64,000 nucleotides of DNA from Brachycybe producta (lineage: Eukaryota > Arthropoda > Diplopoda > Playtdesmida > Andrognathidae), in assembly GCA_036925085.1 (NCBI GenBank), contig JAUPFP010000036.1, positions 310,001-374,000 on the forward strand, in the 5' to 3' direction. Position 1 is the stretch's first letter. Each line of letters begins with the position of its first letter. Under the pieces are notes generated by a model that saw nothing but the letters and a program-made list of their open reading frames with translations, did not search any database and was not told the origin of the DNA. Both the position numbers and the translations under genes were made by a program. Positions 22,671 to 35,544 of this stretch are shown one piece after another.

Positions 22671-23808
22671 CCTTATGAGTTATGACGCGGCAAAATATCG
22701 ATTCATAAAAAAGATTGACACAAAATAGGCAGAAGCATGAAAAGTATACGCTAATTTATATTTAAAAGTATTCATTTCTTTGTTCTTAACAATTTTAGCC
22801 TCGTTATGGACGAAAAACCGAAATTTTTTATCTTCGAGGAAAATCGATCTTGTAGCCAATTTTATTGATATTTGAAACAATCGATCTGAAGTAATTCCCA
22901 AGATAATTCATTTTTAGAATTATAAAGAACAGCGGCCATTTTGGTTCTTTATACTTTTATATAGATCAGATATCACTCACAAGAGAGCGCTGCATCTGAT
23001 TTCGTAGCTGACAATGAATTAGCAGACGACGTACGTGACCAAAGATGGACGATTTTCTACCCAGTTTGCACCTTTTTTTTGAAAAAAAAATTAGTGGAGA
23101 GCGAATCTTAGAAGGGGGACGACATAGAATAAAATCATCTACTAGATTAACTAAAATTCAGGGCAGGGCGTATATATGGCATGCTATTTTACTATTTATC
23201 CACGTTTTATTGTCTATAAAATAATTCTATTTTCAATAACCAATAAATTGCGGATAAAATGTAACACGGCTTGCCAAACCGTACGAGAGTAACTTTCTAT
23301 GCCACCCCCTTAAGTATTTAAGCTGAGAGGTGGCGCTACCTACCGTTGAAGTCAGTGACAAGGCGCGTTCTTTACGAAAAGTTTCTTTTACGTTTTGAGT
23401 CTTTTTTTCTCTTAAAAATTGATGAAGTTTTTTTTCTATTTTTTTCTGGTATGAAAAGAGGAGCTCCTTTTTTTTCTTCTGAACTTTTAGTTTAGTTATC
23501 GGACATTTCGTGTAATTTAAGGAAGAAGGTAGGTTGAAGTGGGTGTGGATTTTCGGTTTTTTCACTTGATGATGACGTCATTCCGGTGATTCCTCCTTTT
23601 GTACATTTAAAGTCCATTGTGTTTTATATATCATTAGGGAGGCAACTCTATTGGTTAAATTACGATTGTATGTGGTGACCTTTGTTCTCATCATCATCTG
23701 TGTTCTAATCAAAAGTGTCGTTTCTTTAACTTCTATGAAAACGAACTCATTACAGTAATACGGATGTATTATTATAAAAGTGTTTCTTTTTATTAAGTTC
23801 GAAAAAAA
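22671..23808. promoter_or_regulatory. Upstream region of KCC exon 1a
   Basis: No ORF-supported gene. The stretch separates the minus-strand RNF212B start (22303) from the plus-strand exon at 23809, so it should contain a divergent promoter pair. No clear TATA was picked. AT-rich, with a TGACGTCA at 23573-23580. Confidence 0.4.
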
Positions 23809-23905
23809 ATGAGCCGCTTTCAAGTGACTTCGATGTCCGCAATGAATAATCGGCGTTATGGAGCCACGACTACGGACGGCGATATAGTGGACACCGGCTA
23901 TTACG
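23809..23905 (+). CDS. First coding exon (1a) of a KCC-type SLC12 cotransporter
   Basis: The ATG opens MSRFQVTSMSAMNNRRYGAT and runs to ...DTGYY plus one base before a strong GTGAGT donor (phase 1). The RFQV at residues 3-6 is an RFxV docking site for SPAK/OSR1 kinases. One mammalian KCC2 isoform begins almost identically (MSRRFTVTS) and also splices in this region. SLC12 K-Cl cotransporters export chloride and are switched off by WNK-SPAK phosphorylation. The transporter body is not in the window, so the identity rests on 32 residues, the motif and the phase. An NKCC-type transporter is the alternative, since these also have N-terminal RFxV sites. Confidence 0.65.
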
Positions 23906-24557
23906 GTGAGTGAGTCATCGTCTCTCTCTCTCTTGAAGAGGAGGGGGGGGGGGGCTTTTCTCATCCCTTTCCCCTTCTTTACGGTCTCACGGTGATCGTG
24001 ACGTGGCAGCTCCCCATAAATCGATCAATCAAGACAACTTTACTTTCAAAATAAGTTTTTTTTTGTTGTACGTCACATAATTATCGATTAGTTGTTATCA
24101 GATTTATTATTAGAACAATTCCAAACCCCCCGAATTCGTTAGAAAAGATCGATCAGAATTTCTATTGATTTCAATGGAGATGTCATTGGCGGCGAAACGC
24201 TGCAATTGACATTACATACACGCACACGTAGCCAGTGTATTCAATGCCTGATTTCATTTTCACACACACGCGAATCGCACGCACTAGTTGCTGCTGGACA
24301 AGGGGAACGACACACAGGAGTGAATCTCGTATAGTATGGCCATAGCCTCCTATAATATAGGAAGCTATGGGTATGGCAAACCAGTTTACTTTTTATCAGC
24401 TTTTTTTTATTTACTACTGGATTTCAAGAATTCATTTCTGTTCTTACATAGATAAAATAATTACAATACATTTTTTTTTAAATAACTTGTTAAAAACGTG
24501 ATGGGTATTGTGTTTTATGGAATGCAATATGTAGATTTTCAACAAAAAAAGATAAAT

Positions 24558-24611
24558 AAAAGATAAATTTGTATGCCAACATTATAATGTTGGCATACAA
24601 ATTTATCTTTT
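24558..24611. repeat. Perfect 54-bp palindrome
   Basis: AAAAGATAAATTTGTATGCC-AACATTA, then its exact reverse complement with no loop. Centre at 24584/24585. Confidence 0.9.
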
Positions 24612-24904
24612 TTATTTAATTTAATTTAAATAAACTTTTCTTTAAAGAAATAAAGAAAATAACATCTTAGTTCTATCATGAAACTTAACATAATAAGGTT
24701 CCTTATGGGTCTTAACAATATGGCGGATAAGCTCCACCCCCTCCATTACCACTCTCTGGTTTATAGTGTGAAGTGCCATATTAGTACACCCTTTTATAAC
24801 TCAAATGCAGCTTCAAAAAATGTTGATCAAATTCTTGGATCTTAAGGGTCGATCCTGGGTCGAGCCTTTGATACCAAGGAAGACATTGGACCGCGCATCG
24901 TAGT

Positions 24905-25275
24905 TAAGATGGTTTTTAAGTTATAAACAGTTGATTTTTTAACTCTTTTTGATTATTTTGTCTTTCAGAAGAGCAAAATGAAGAGAAACTTGAATGTGTT
25001 TTAGAAACTAGAATGGTTATTCCATCACTTAGGATATTTCCATGTTGTTATCTTTCAAAACAAACTGTTTATAAACAAAAATTTAAGAAGAAACATTGCT
25101 TAAAGTTGGGTCATTTTTTACAAACTTGACATACAAAGTTTTATTTTGAAAGATGCCAACATTAATATACCCTGTGATTGAGCTAAATTTCAAAGTGTTT
25201 TCTGCATTTTGCACTTGAAACACCAGAATAAGCAAGAGTTTGAGAGATGTTTATACTTTAAAAACCACACTTGAA
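24905..25275. repeat. Family A MITE, full length
   Basis: Starts TTAAGATGGTTTTTAAG and ends GTTTATACTTTAAAAACCAC, so both termini are visible. One of the better copies for defining the element. Confidence 0.85.
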
Positions 25276-26112
25276 ATCTTTTTTTCTGTGATGAATCTGA
25301 TGATAAAGATCTTATCTACAGTATATATTTAGGTCATTCGGATTTAGGCATATGATGTTTGTTTACATTGTCACCAGGGGGCGCTGGTTGTATCGATACC
25401 TATAATACAATTGTTGTTTCTGGAATGTTTGTTTTTTTACTCAGAAATCTGATTATTTTAATACAAGAGAGAGGAGAAAGCGAATTTTGTTATAAAAAAA
25501 AAAAGAGAGAACCTTGAGGTTGATTACTGTAATAACTTAGAACCTTTTAATTTGTTTTTACACACATTTTGTGTGTTTGTGGTTCAAAATGAAAAATGCA
25601 TTCATTTGTTCATTGTTTGTCGTAATTCACCTTTTTGTTTTGTCTGCCTGTGTGTGTGTGTATATATATTAATTATTAATTAATAATTATGTGTATTTGA
25701 GGTGGTACATAATTGAGGCAGAGGTGGGAGGGAGGTTCAGAAGAAAGGCACAAAGTAAATTGACAAATGTCATGTGTCATGTCGTGAATCATCATTGTAT
25801 AATCCTCATGACACACAAACATCTGTTTATATATAGAAATACTAAGTTATCCTAGTATTCTTATGTCTCCATTAGTCTTTCTAGTCTGTTAAAATTTACA
25901 AACATGCAAAATAAAATGTTAAATACAATTTTATAAGTTGTATGGATGGATTTTGATGATGAGAATGTGGAACCAATCTGCAATAAAAATGTGTGATTTG
26001 AGGTCTAAAATCATCCACATATTTCAGTGATTCTCTCTCTCTACCTTATTTAATTTCAAAGTTTTAAGACAGGCTATAATCAGTATGATGCAATATCTGG
26101 TATAGTCGTTTG

Positions 26113-26600
26113 ATAGCGATGTAAGAATACTATCGCGATAGTGGAGTCTATTCGATGAGCCGCGTTTTTACGATAATAGTTTTCACGATGATAGTTGCTG
26201 TCAGGAGAGCAGCAACTATCGCGAGAACTATCATCGTGAAGACCACGTGATAGTCACTATCGCGATAGTGACTATCACAACTATCTCGTTTGACTAGATA
26301 GTTGATAAGTACTGTCGCAATATAGTAATAGTTGTTGAGTGACCGGGGCTTTGTAGGGAAATATATCCACTTTTTAGGGAAATTTGGCTTCTGATGGAGG
26401 GGGAGAGAAAGAGAGGCAACACTGTTGTTGTTGATTCAATGATATCTATGAAGTAAGACGTCACATGTGACAGAACTATCACGTTACTTCAACACGTGTA
26501 GACAGTTTGCTATCGTGTGAGTGTGAACTATCGCAAATTTCATGACAGCTACTCTCACGAAAGAACTATCGCTACCGTGAAAACGAGGCTATAGTCACAC
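26113..26600. repeat. Family I foldback rich in ACTATCGCGATAGT
   Basis: The motif ACTATCGCGATAGT or halves of it recur through about 490 bp, on both strands, with long inner hairpins around 26200-26280. Outer parts (CCGCGTTTTTACGATA left, CTACCGTGAAAACGAGG right) are roughly inverted. Confidence 0.65.
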
Positions 26601-27667
26601 TATCGATTGGTTGAGCAACCCTTATTAGTAATTATTACTAATGATAGTCTGTAAAATGATCTATACATTAAAACAAATCACAATTTTGATCAACTTTTAA
26701 TACAATTAGATCACAATTTTCGTTAGTTTATTGTTGATTATATTAAGAAAGATTGTGCGCCTCTCATACAGTGTGAACGGAGCTGACTGACCATCATAAT
26801 ATATAGTCTTGTTTATTCTGTGTTTTAGTTTCTCTTTCGCCAACAAAAGGTAAAAATGAAGTTCAGGTGAAATACAACAACCAACATCAATACAATTGTT
26901 GTGTGACAACTTGGTCTCTTCTGTCAATTGATTTCTTTTCATTTATAGAAATGAGAGAGAGAGAGAGAGACCAAGAATGAAGGGGAGAGGGGGTGGGTGG
27001 GTGAATAGAGGAGGAAGTGTCATTCACTGACCAATGCAGTCAAGCAAAAGAGTGACCCACCACACACTGTGTGACAATTGTGACCAATGTCCATTGTTAA
27101 TCAGTGTGACCTATATGGTTGTCATGGTGACACTGCTGTTGTGGTCACTTGAGAGTGAACCTGTGTTATGTGTGGTGGTGGTTCATCATCATTAACATCC
27201 ACGTTGTCTTTGACGGTAAAATTCCCTCGTGATTCGTCGATTCATTTCCGAAAAATTCCGAAATTGAAACCGATTTTCAATGATTCAAAGTGACTTTCAT
27301 ACGTTGTTCTAGTTAACTTGTAAAAGAGGGGGGGTTATATTAATCACAAACACACATATTTTATATATTAAGTGTGTCTTTTGGGAAACTAATGAATGAA
27401 CGTAATGAATAACGGTGTTGATTATGTTTCATGGGGATTCTCATTAGTATTATTATTATTTTCTCGTTTTGCGCTTTCGTTTTTTTATAACAAGGCGCAG
27501 TGCAACAGTTTTTGGACCCTTGTTATGTGTTCCATCTGCTCCGATCCCATCTCAGCCTATTAAATCTCTGAGGGAGACGTGGATTGGAGGTTGAGGTGGA
27601 GGCTAGATATCTGTTCAGTCCACTCACTACATTGGGAGAAGAAGAAAAAAACGAAAAACTGAATAAG

Positions 27668-28306
27668 CGCCTATGGAGCCCTGTAAAGGACATGCGAGAT
27701 TTTTTTTTTAAAATCTCGACATTTCCACTTTTTACAGAAACTCGAAATTTCGACTTTAATCTCGAAATTTCAATTTTAAACTCGAAATTTCGATTTTATT
27801 CTCGAAATTTCGATTTTATTCTCGAAATTTCGATTTTATTCTCGAAATTTCGATTTTATTCTCGAAATTTCGACTTTATTCTCGAAATTTCGATTTTATT
27901 CTCGACATTTCGATTTTATTCTCGACATTTCGACTTTATTCTCGAAATTTCGATTTTATTCTCGAAATTTCGATTTTATTCTCGAAATTTCGATTTTATT
28001 CTCGAAATTTCGATTTTATTCTCGACATTTCGATTTTATTCTCGACATTTCGATTTTATTCTCGACATTTCGATTTTATTCTCGACATTTCGACTTTTAA
28101 TCTCTTTTATTCGGCCATGTTAATAAGCCTCTAATAATGAAATTATTGCAAGCGCCCTCTTGTAGCAGCAATAATTTAATTATTAGAGTATAGTGCGCAC
28201 AACATGGCATAATGAACATGGCCGAATAAAAGAGATTAAAAGTTGAAATGTCGAGATTTAAAAAAATAATCTCGCATGTCCTTTACAGGGCTCCGTAAGC
28301 GCCAAA
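27668..28306. repeat. Family J foldback element with a tandem array in one arm
   Basis: GCGCCTATGGAGCCCTGTAA at the left edge is inverted at the right edge (TTACAGGGCTCCGTAAGCGCC region), as is GGACATGCGAGATT. A second internal inverted pair, AATCTCTTTTATTCGGCCAT and its complement, flanks a short centre at 28119-28210. This layout (TIRs plus internal tandem repeats) is like Foldback-type elements. Confidence 0.75.
27741..28100. repeat. Tandem array, 18 units of 20 bp
   Basis: Unit CTCGAAATTTCGATTTTATT, repeated without indels for 360 bp. Variants: CGAAATTT or CGACATTT, and GATTTT or GACTTT. Each unit holds the palindrome CGAAATTTCG. The open frame it creates (NFDFILEISILFSKFRFYSR-like) is a by-product, not a protein gene. 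Confidence 0.95.
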
Positions 28307-30029
28307 TTGAACAAACGCCAAAACTCCAGATTAAGGTTCACTGAAACTACCAAAAAAATAGTTATCATTTAGCCTTCAAGCTGTGGAGTTATGATATAGA
28401 TGCGACGCGTAAGTGTCGTCGCGTCAAAGTCGCGCAACAAGGCAAACAACTGTATATGGAGGCTAGTTGATTATTCAAACTAGAAAACTGAATAATCGCT
28501 TCGTTAATTTTGCATAGCACACAATGTCATCTGATAGGTAGCCTCCACCTGACCCCCCATCACTCAACTTTTCTAATTGCTTTGTAATACAACCAAGATG
28601 ACCATCCCCCCCCCCCCTTCTTTTCTATTCAAACTTCCTCTCGATAAATAATACAAATAAATAAATAAATAATAACAAAAAGAAGAAGAAAAAAAAGATG
28701 TTTGGTTTTTTTTAGAACACGGGTTTTATTGTTCTGGTTTGGTCTGAGAGTGGCTATTTTTTTGTCCACAACCCAGATCATCAGATCAATCGATTGAATT
28801 GTGTAAATACACATTCTATGTGTTTACAAATGGTCAACACGTCGTCCAAACCCCTTAAAACCTCACCTCATCCAACCCAAATACCACCACCACTTTTTTT
28901 CTTGTATTTTTATATCATGAATTTCATTCTATTGTGTATTATTGCTCTCCGTACATTGCATATTATCTGTGTAACAGATGTAAAAATACACTCTTTCAAG
29001 TGCATTAAAATCCATAATAATGGCTTTTAGTTCCCCCCCCCCCCCCTTCCTCTTTTTTACCATCCACCTCTTATACATTTTTACATTTTTTTATTATCCG
29101 AAAATACAATGGGAAAGAAGGTGGTTAAAATGAGACGAAGAACAAAAGAAAATGGATGTGGCCTTTTTTTTTGTATGTTATTCTTCTCAATTGGCGGTTG
29201 TAAGATGAAGAAAATACAACAATAAGAAACAGAAAAGAGACTAGAAGGGGCGGGGCGAAAAGTGAAGATGGTGGTGTGGAGGGGGGCTTGAGGAATTCCT
29301 GCGTGTGTGTGTGTGTATTTACTCTCGGATACACATTTCATGTTATCAGATGATGATGATGATGATGACGATGCCTCTACTTTTTAACTTCCCCCCCTCC
29401 TCCCATTTCTAGTCTCTTGAGTGACGCAAACGCGGTTGTCATGGCAACACCATCATCATCATCATCATTGTATTGAAGCTGTTAAGCATAGCGAGGATCT
29501 TTTAAAAAGTTTTGGCACTTAAACAGCGCTCGGTATTAATTCACTTTATAAGGAATGACAATCTTATTTGACTAATTAATACATCAACTCATTTGACCGA
29601 GGAGGATAAGTTTGTGGGTGGTTAGGGATTTCTTGAATTTTTCGGTGCTGTCAGATTGGTTACAATTTCCATCCTTCCTCTGTTTCATCTGATTGTGTCA
29701 CCCTCAATCGATACTTTCTTTATTATGCGCATGTGCACATAATATTATAGCCTCTCTCTTTCCTCAACCCCCATTATAGAAAAAAAAATGTCTTCTGTCT
29801 TTTTTCTATATATACAAAATAGCAGCTACTGAAGAAAATAGCTTCTTCTCTCCTATTTTATAGTGTTCACAAGTAGGGCCCATAAAAATGACTACCAGTA
29901 TTCTTCATTGTGTTTGTGTATTTGGAGGTAGATTCCTCCTCCTCCTCCTCCTCCTTTATTTGTGGTAGAAAGAGCTGCTATTTCTGTGATTGCTAGCCTC
30001 TATGCCAGGTCACGTTACTCTTATTGCTT

Positions 30030-30332
30030 GTTACCAGAGCCGTAACTATAGCTTATTTTGCGCCCGAGGCAAGTGCCTCACACAGGCAGTTAGAAATAGG
30101 TCAAAACTTCAGTTGGCTCCGCCCTTGTTATGACGACCAGCAACTTCTAGTTGGCTGGTTATGAAATCTGACGTCACATGCTCCGCCCTTTTCAACGGCA
30201 GACTACATAACCAGCCAATTAGAAGTTGCCAGTCGTCATAACAAGGGCGGAGCCAACTGAAGTTTTGACCTATTTCTAACTGCCTGTGTGCCTCACTCAC
30301 CTTTCCCTAGTTACGGCTGTACCTCTGGTAAC
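30030..30332. repeat. Small foldback element split by a family B insertion
   Basis: GTTACCAGAGCCGTAACTA at the left is inverted at the right (TAGTTACGGCTG...CTCTGGTAAC). Only about 45 bp of each arm lies outside the B insertion. Confidence 0.7.
30082..30287. repeat. Family B palindromic MITE with 9-bp target duplication
   Basis: Near-perfect inverted repeat of about 95 bp per arm. Start ACAGGCAGTTAGAAATAGG, end CCTATTTCTAACTGCCTGT. Flanked on both sides by GTGCCTCAC. Long arms and 9-bp duplication resemble Mutator-like (MULE) non-autonomous elements. Confidence 0.85.
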
Positions 30333-30378
30333 ACATGTAACATATTGCCACGGCTATAAAAACATGACAGTATATAAA

Positions 30379-30540
30379 TGAAGCTTGTGACGTCATAGTG
30401 TTTAACAAAAAACCTAGGCTTGTGCCATTTTGTCTGATAAAAATCCGTAATAACAAAATAATTCAAGAACCATTTTGTTTAACTCGCTTTTAATCAGACT
30501 AAATTTTTTTGTCAACCCCTCTGACGTCACAAACTTCATC
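30379..30540. repeat. Family D foldback
   Basis: GAAGCTTGTGACGTCATAG left, CCTCTGACGTCACAAACTTC right. Confidence 0.75.
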
Positions 30541-30971
30541 ACCCCCTAAACTATGTAGCAAGGAAAAACTCTTGCGCATGCCCATACCAGTACACCAACA
30601 GATGGCGTAACTGTTGACGCCGCCATTTTTTTCTTGCCAATGACATCAAAATACTTTTGAGTCGAGTCACCTATAGCTAAATTTCTTTGGAGCCTGTACA
30701 CAGAGGCTAGGCATTGACTTAAATAGAAAATTTCTCTAATAGCAGAATTTTCTACCATAAATAGAGCCTATATATAGGTATTTCGGCGCTCGTTTTTGGT
30801 GTGGAAAGAAGACGAAGCAAACTTCTCGTCGTTTTATATTAACTGATAGTGTTCTTTAGAAATATCTAAGGGCGTTAAATAAAAATTGTCGACTAGACAA
30901 TAATGTATCGAATATTATAGATAGAAAAGGAAAGAAAAGATAGGCCCAAAAAAAGGGATAAATTTAGGCTA

Positions 30972-31097
30972 TCAGCACGTTTTTAAAGTCATCGGTTAAC
31001 CAACCGGTTACAATGTCTGTGACGCCGACGTCCACGTGTGACAATCACAGACGAATTGTAAACGGTTGATTAACCAGTGAGTTAAAAACATACTGAA
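30972..31097. repeat. Short foldback element (GGTTAACC-containing)
   Basis: AGCACGTTTTTAAAGTCATC-GGTTAACC left, GGTTGATTAACCAGTGAG-TTAAAAACATACT right; 126 bp. Confidence 0.7.
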
Positions 31098-31107
31098 AGG
31101 CTGCGGG

Positions 31108-31232
31108 TGTTTAGTAGAAAATAGCCTCAAATACACCCAGGTTTCAGTCAAGTTCTGACATTTGAAGAGGCTAAACATGTTGTTAACGAATGCGTTGCCA
31201 GGAATTCTTGTATTTGAGGCTATTTTCTACCA
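31108..31232. repeat. Family H-like foldback
   Basis: GTAGAAAATAGCCTCAAATAC left is inverted at the right edge (GTATTTGAGGCTATTTTCTAC); 13-bp and longer perfect pairing. Confidence 0.7.
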
Positions 31233-31254
31233 ATGGTATAATTGGTCGTCTATC

Positions 31255-31545
31255 TGGTTGGTTTATAAACAGATGATTTTTTAACTTTAAAGGGAGCAAA
31301 ATTATGTAGGAAAAACTAGAACGTGTTTTAGAAACTAGAAGAGTAGCTCAATGTTCATGTTGATATCTTTCAATATGAACTTTTTCTAGACAATTTTTGA
31401 AACTCCCATAAAAAGCATATTTTGAAAGATATCAATATGAAAATTACACTTAAATAATTGAGCTACCCTTCTTGTTTTTTAAACACATTTAAGTTTTTAT
31501 TCATTTTGCGCCTCAAAGACGATAGGCTTTTAAAAACCACCTTAA
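31255..31545. repeat. Family A MITE
   Basis: GGTTTATAAACAGATGATTT left end; GGCTTTTAAAAACCACCTTAA right end, directly followed by an M-type end. Confidence 0.8.
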
Positions 31546-31655
31546 GGCCCAAATTCAAGAAGAAAACTATTAATTGTTGAACATGGTTTCAAGAGAGTTT
31601 AAGATAAAAGTTCAAGCGGGAAGTTTTCTATTTTTAAAATAAGGACCTAAGTGAC
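31546..31655. repeat. Family M fragment
   Basis: GGCCCAAATTCAAGAAGAAA left end with AAGTTCAAGCGGGAAGTT further in; the right end is vague. Confidence 0.4.
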
Positions 31656-33683
31656 TTATGATTGATCCAATATGAATTCCAGTTAATTGAATGTTTCGAA
31701 ATGACAGTTGATAAAAATGTGATTGACACAAGTTGTCTGTTTTTCATTTTAAACGATGATTCTTCTTCTTCTTTTGTTGTTGTTGTTGTTCAAAGACATA
31801 CAACAATTAGGTTGAAAAGTGTGCAGTCGGAAGTTCCAAATTGGACTTAACGTATATTATAATACTGTGACACATACATTGTATAGTTTCCTTTTATTTT
31901 CAATTGGGTTACTAGGTCACAGGCAGGCAGGTTCTTCTTTGAGTTGGGTTGGGCTCGGGTTGGACTCTAGCCATGAATATTCCGCCTCCTCCTCCTTATT
32001 TATTAGTTTAGGCCTAACCTTCACTTAGAACCTTGCAGTCATGTCCTTGTTGTAACATGTAGTGACATATGGATTCTATTGATTCCATTGATTTTATTTT
32101 CGATTGCCAGGTTCTGATAAAAACGAAATTAAAAACAGGCTTTTTATATTTGAAAAGCCCCACCTTCTCCTGCTGCTTCTACTATTTGCTCCTTTTGCCC
32201 CTTGGCGTTGGAACCTGAGAAGGATGATAGGGCGGGAGGGATTCTGCGTGTTCTTTTTATTACAAAACTTACTCGAAATTCTAAAGTCTATTGTCTTGTG
32301 TATGTTTTGCGCTAAAAATCAGTCTTTCTATAGTTTCACTAGGCAATGTGCATGAATATCTGCGCATTGACTGGCGTTTTTGGGGGTTAATGGTGGCGAA
32401 TGTGACTATACCAACAACAACCACAAGCAAGATAATATCTTAACGACATTATCTACATTATTTAGTTGTTGCTTTTTCAGGCATTTTAAACTTTGTCTGA
32501 AACATTAGTCAATGTGCAAATTTAGGCAGCGGAAGTTGTAGTCTTCATTTAATGATGACATCTGAGATTTGAGAGAACGGTTTTCGCAAAATGTCGCCTA
32601 TAAACACGGCACTAGTTCCGATTTTGTGTTTTGCCTAGTAATAGTACACACTGGCTGATTTTTTTACAATTTGATGGTTGTGTATGTATTTACGCATGCG
32701 TGTTTATCAATGTTTGATAATGATGCTTAAGTTATTTTTTTTTGGCTTCAACTTTTCTCATCCATTTTTAACTTATCTTTTCGACTATAACCGGGGTTAA
32801 TAACGATCAGCCGCCTAAATACATAACGAATGAAGGCTCCTTTCTTACTTCCCCCTATTTTCTTTGAAAGTTCCACCTTCTCCTCCTCTTTTAAGTACGT
32901 CATTATAAATCTTTTTTTTTTTAAAAATGGGGGGAGCGTACTATCCCATCTTTTTTCATGACCCGGGTTCCTTACTGTGGGGTGGGTCCTAACTCAAGGC
33001 CTCACTCTCTCTCTCTCTCTCTCCTACTAAATATAAAGACTTTCCTTTTTCTTTCAAAATATCGATCGTTTCTCCGGGGTATTTTCCTTTTCACGACGTC
33101 ATCACGTGGACAACCGTGTTTTGACGTCGTAAATTCCACATTTTTTTGGGGGGGAGGGGGGGGGGGTCCTTTCTTTCAACATAAAACACTGAAATGCAAA
33201 TTTTCAGAGCTTTTTGGAGCAACCGTATTTTTCTTTTAATTGTTTTATTCCAACAAACAATAAACGGTGAATCCAGATTTCTTCCGCGTTTCAGAGAGAT
33301 TTTTGTAAAAATTTACAAAATACTTTTAAACGTGAAACACCATGTTACCATTAAATGTTAATTCAGAATCTTTGCTGGAGTGATGATAATTCAAAATGGG
33401 CCATATTTAATGGGGGTTTCTTCTAAATCTGTGTTTGTCAATAAATACAAATTGAAACATTGATTGCATTTTAACCGGAAGAGCGTCAAACTTGACTGCA
33501 ATACGTTCCAAAATTCTCATTGTATAGAGAAATGTCTTCATTTCCGGAAGTTCAAAAATAGACCATTTTTGAGTTTTTTTTATATTTTTTTTTTAAATAA
33601 ACGCAAAATGAAAAACTGATTCCAAGTGAACTGGAAGAGTCTCAATGGATATCTTGAATTCAGTACATTCCAAATTAAGGAGG

Positions 33684-33897
33684 TTTTTTTTTCTTCAAAA
33701 CGTCACATGTCCCGTTGCTCACATTTTTCAGGAAACGCAAAAAAAAAATGAATTCTACATTTAACGAGATAGAAAACCTGAATTTGGAATGTGAGGGATA
33801 TGTTCTACTTAGGTAATTTTATTTTATATGGATTACAAAACTGCAATAAAATAGATTAGGCCAAAATATGAACATGTGACGTTTTGAAAAAAAAAAG
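33684..33897. repeat. Foldback element with AAAACGTCACATGT ends
   Basis: CTTCAAAACGTCACATGT left and ACATGTGACGTTTTGAAA right are inverted about 160 bp apart. No second copy noted. Confidence 0.6.
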
Positions 33898-34154
33898 TTA
33901 GTCAAATATTCAACTGAATATATTTGCAATATCTTCATTTCCGGTATACAGTATACGATGTATGACTTTAATTTTATGATAATTAAGAACTGGGCTTATT
34001 TGAGGTTTGTACGTTAACCGGAAATGGATATCGTGTGTTTAATACATTCTCAGATACAAATTCTACACTTCCGGTGTTCGCTGTCTGACTCGAAGGTTAT
34101 GAAATTATGAACCATAGTTTCATAGTGTTGTTGAGCTTTCAAAATATATAAATT

Positions 34155-34500
34155 TTAAGCTGGTTTTTAAAGTGGGAATTGCCTCTTTCTGTTTTTCAGA
34201 AGAGCAAAATTAAGAGAAACTAGAAAGCGTTTTTAGAAACTAGAAGGGGGCAGCTCAATCACTTGAAGGTAGTTTCATGATGACATCTTTCAAAATAAAC
34301 TTTTTATAGACATAAATTTAAAAAAAATCGTATTAAAGTTGGGTCATTTTAAAAATGCCGTAAAAAGCTTAATTTAAAGGATATCAATCTGAAATTTACT
34401 TAATTGATTGAGCTGCTCTTCTAGTTTCTGAAACACATTCTAGTTTTTCTTAATTTTTCTCTTGAAGCCTCTCGATGGGCCATTTTGAAACCTTTCTGAA
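34155..34500. repeat. Family A MITE
   Basis: TTAAGCTGGTTTTTAAAGTG start; CTCTTCTAGTTTCTGAAACAC right arm. Confidence 0.85.
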
Positions 34501-35544
34501 TCTGAAACCATTTTTTTTTAAGGTTTCTTATGTTGTATTGAGTGATTGCGTCCCTTTAAGGGGTTGCTTTTCCCCCTTTCTCATTGTTATCTATACAAGT
34601 AATGATAAGGTGTAGTTATTTTCTTATCTTCTAGCCTCTTTACACAGGTGTTTTTTTTTCATATATTGAATCTTCCATTTCGAAATGATGTGTCGTTATC
34701 ATTATTTAATCATTACTCTCGTAATCGACATTGATTTTTTTTCTTCTTTCTCTTCTATTAATGTACGGAAAAAAATATATAAAATCAACAACAACCGATG
34801 ATAAAAAAAATGATAAAATACAAAATACAAATAAATTAAATTGGATGAAATAAATCATATTTATGGGGGGGGGGGGGGGTTGGGTATAATTAAGCTATAT
34901 ATATTTGATCCTATTAGTAGGAGCTTAATATAGAAAGATGTATTTTTTTTTTATTCCTGTCATTAGTTTTATATTTTTGGTCGATGAAATTTCTTAGTTA
35001 CGTCATATTTTTTTTTTGGTTGTTGGGTCAAGTTAACGACGAACGACACCCATTCATGGGTGTAATAGAACTATTGACGTTTTTGTGTGTTGTATTTTGC
35101 TTTCTATGGTGTCTATCTGTCTATACATAGATTCTCCTCATTCAGTGTGTTTGTATGTTAAGGGGTGGAATAGGAGGAGGAGGTGGTTATGTTGTTTAGT
35201 AACCACCCACCACTTTGCTGAGATTGGAATTGGGAGGAGGAGGAGGGTTGAAGGAATGAATCTCAGATAGAAATAGATGAGAACATCCACCCCATAAGAC
35301 CACCCATAGACCACTAGGGAAATAGAAAGCGAGAGAGATAGTATGGAAGATATAGTATGAGAGAGAGATAGAGCGTGGAATTCACATATGGTTGGTTATA
35401 GGTTTATGAGAAAGAGAGCGCCTCATACTTTATAATTATACAGTATGTCTCAGAACTAAAACGCCTTTTAGTCTATTAGTAATAAGTCTACTCTTCGGTG
35501 ACACGTGTTTATTGTCTATGATACATTTGAAACATTATGAAACA

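Larger units (their letters stand above)
27575..28545. repeat. Family C foldback, interrupted by family J
   Basis: Left arm TTGGAGGTTGAGGTGGAGGC and right arm GGTAGCCTCCACCTGACC are inverted family C ends; the J element with its 20-bp array lies between them. Confidence 0.5.

Noticed and set aside
23578..23964. 128-residue minus-strand frame
   Set aside because: Antisense to KCC exon 1a and its upstream region; no motif.
27741..28100. Regular repeats resembling a CRISPR array
   Set aside because: Units are contiguous without spacers, in a eukaryotic foldback element.
27584..28123. 179-residue open frame
   Set aside because: Product of the 20-bp array, whose frame lacks stops; inside a foldback element.
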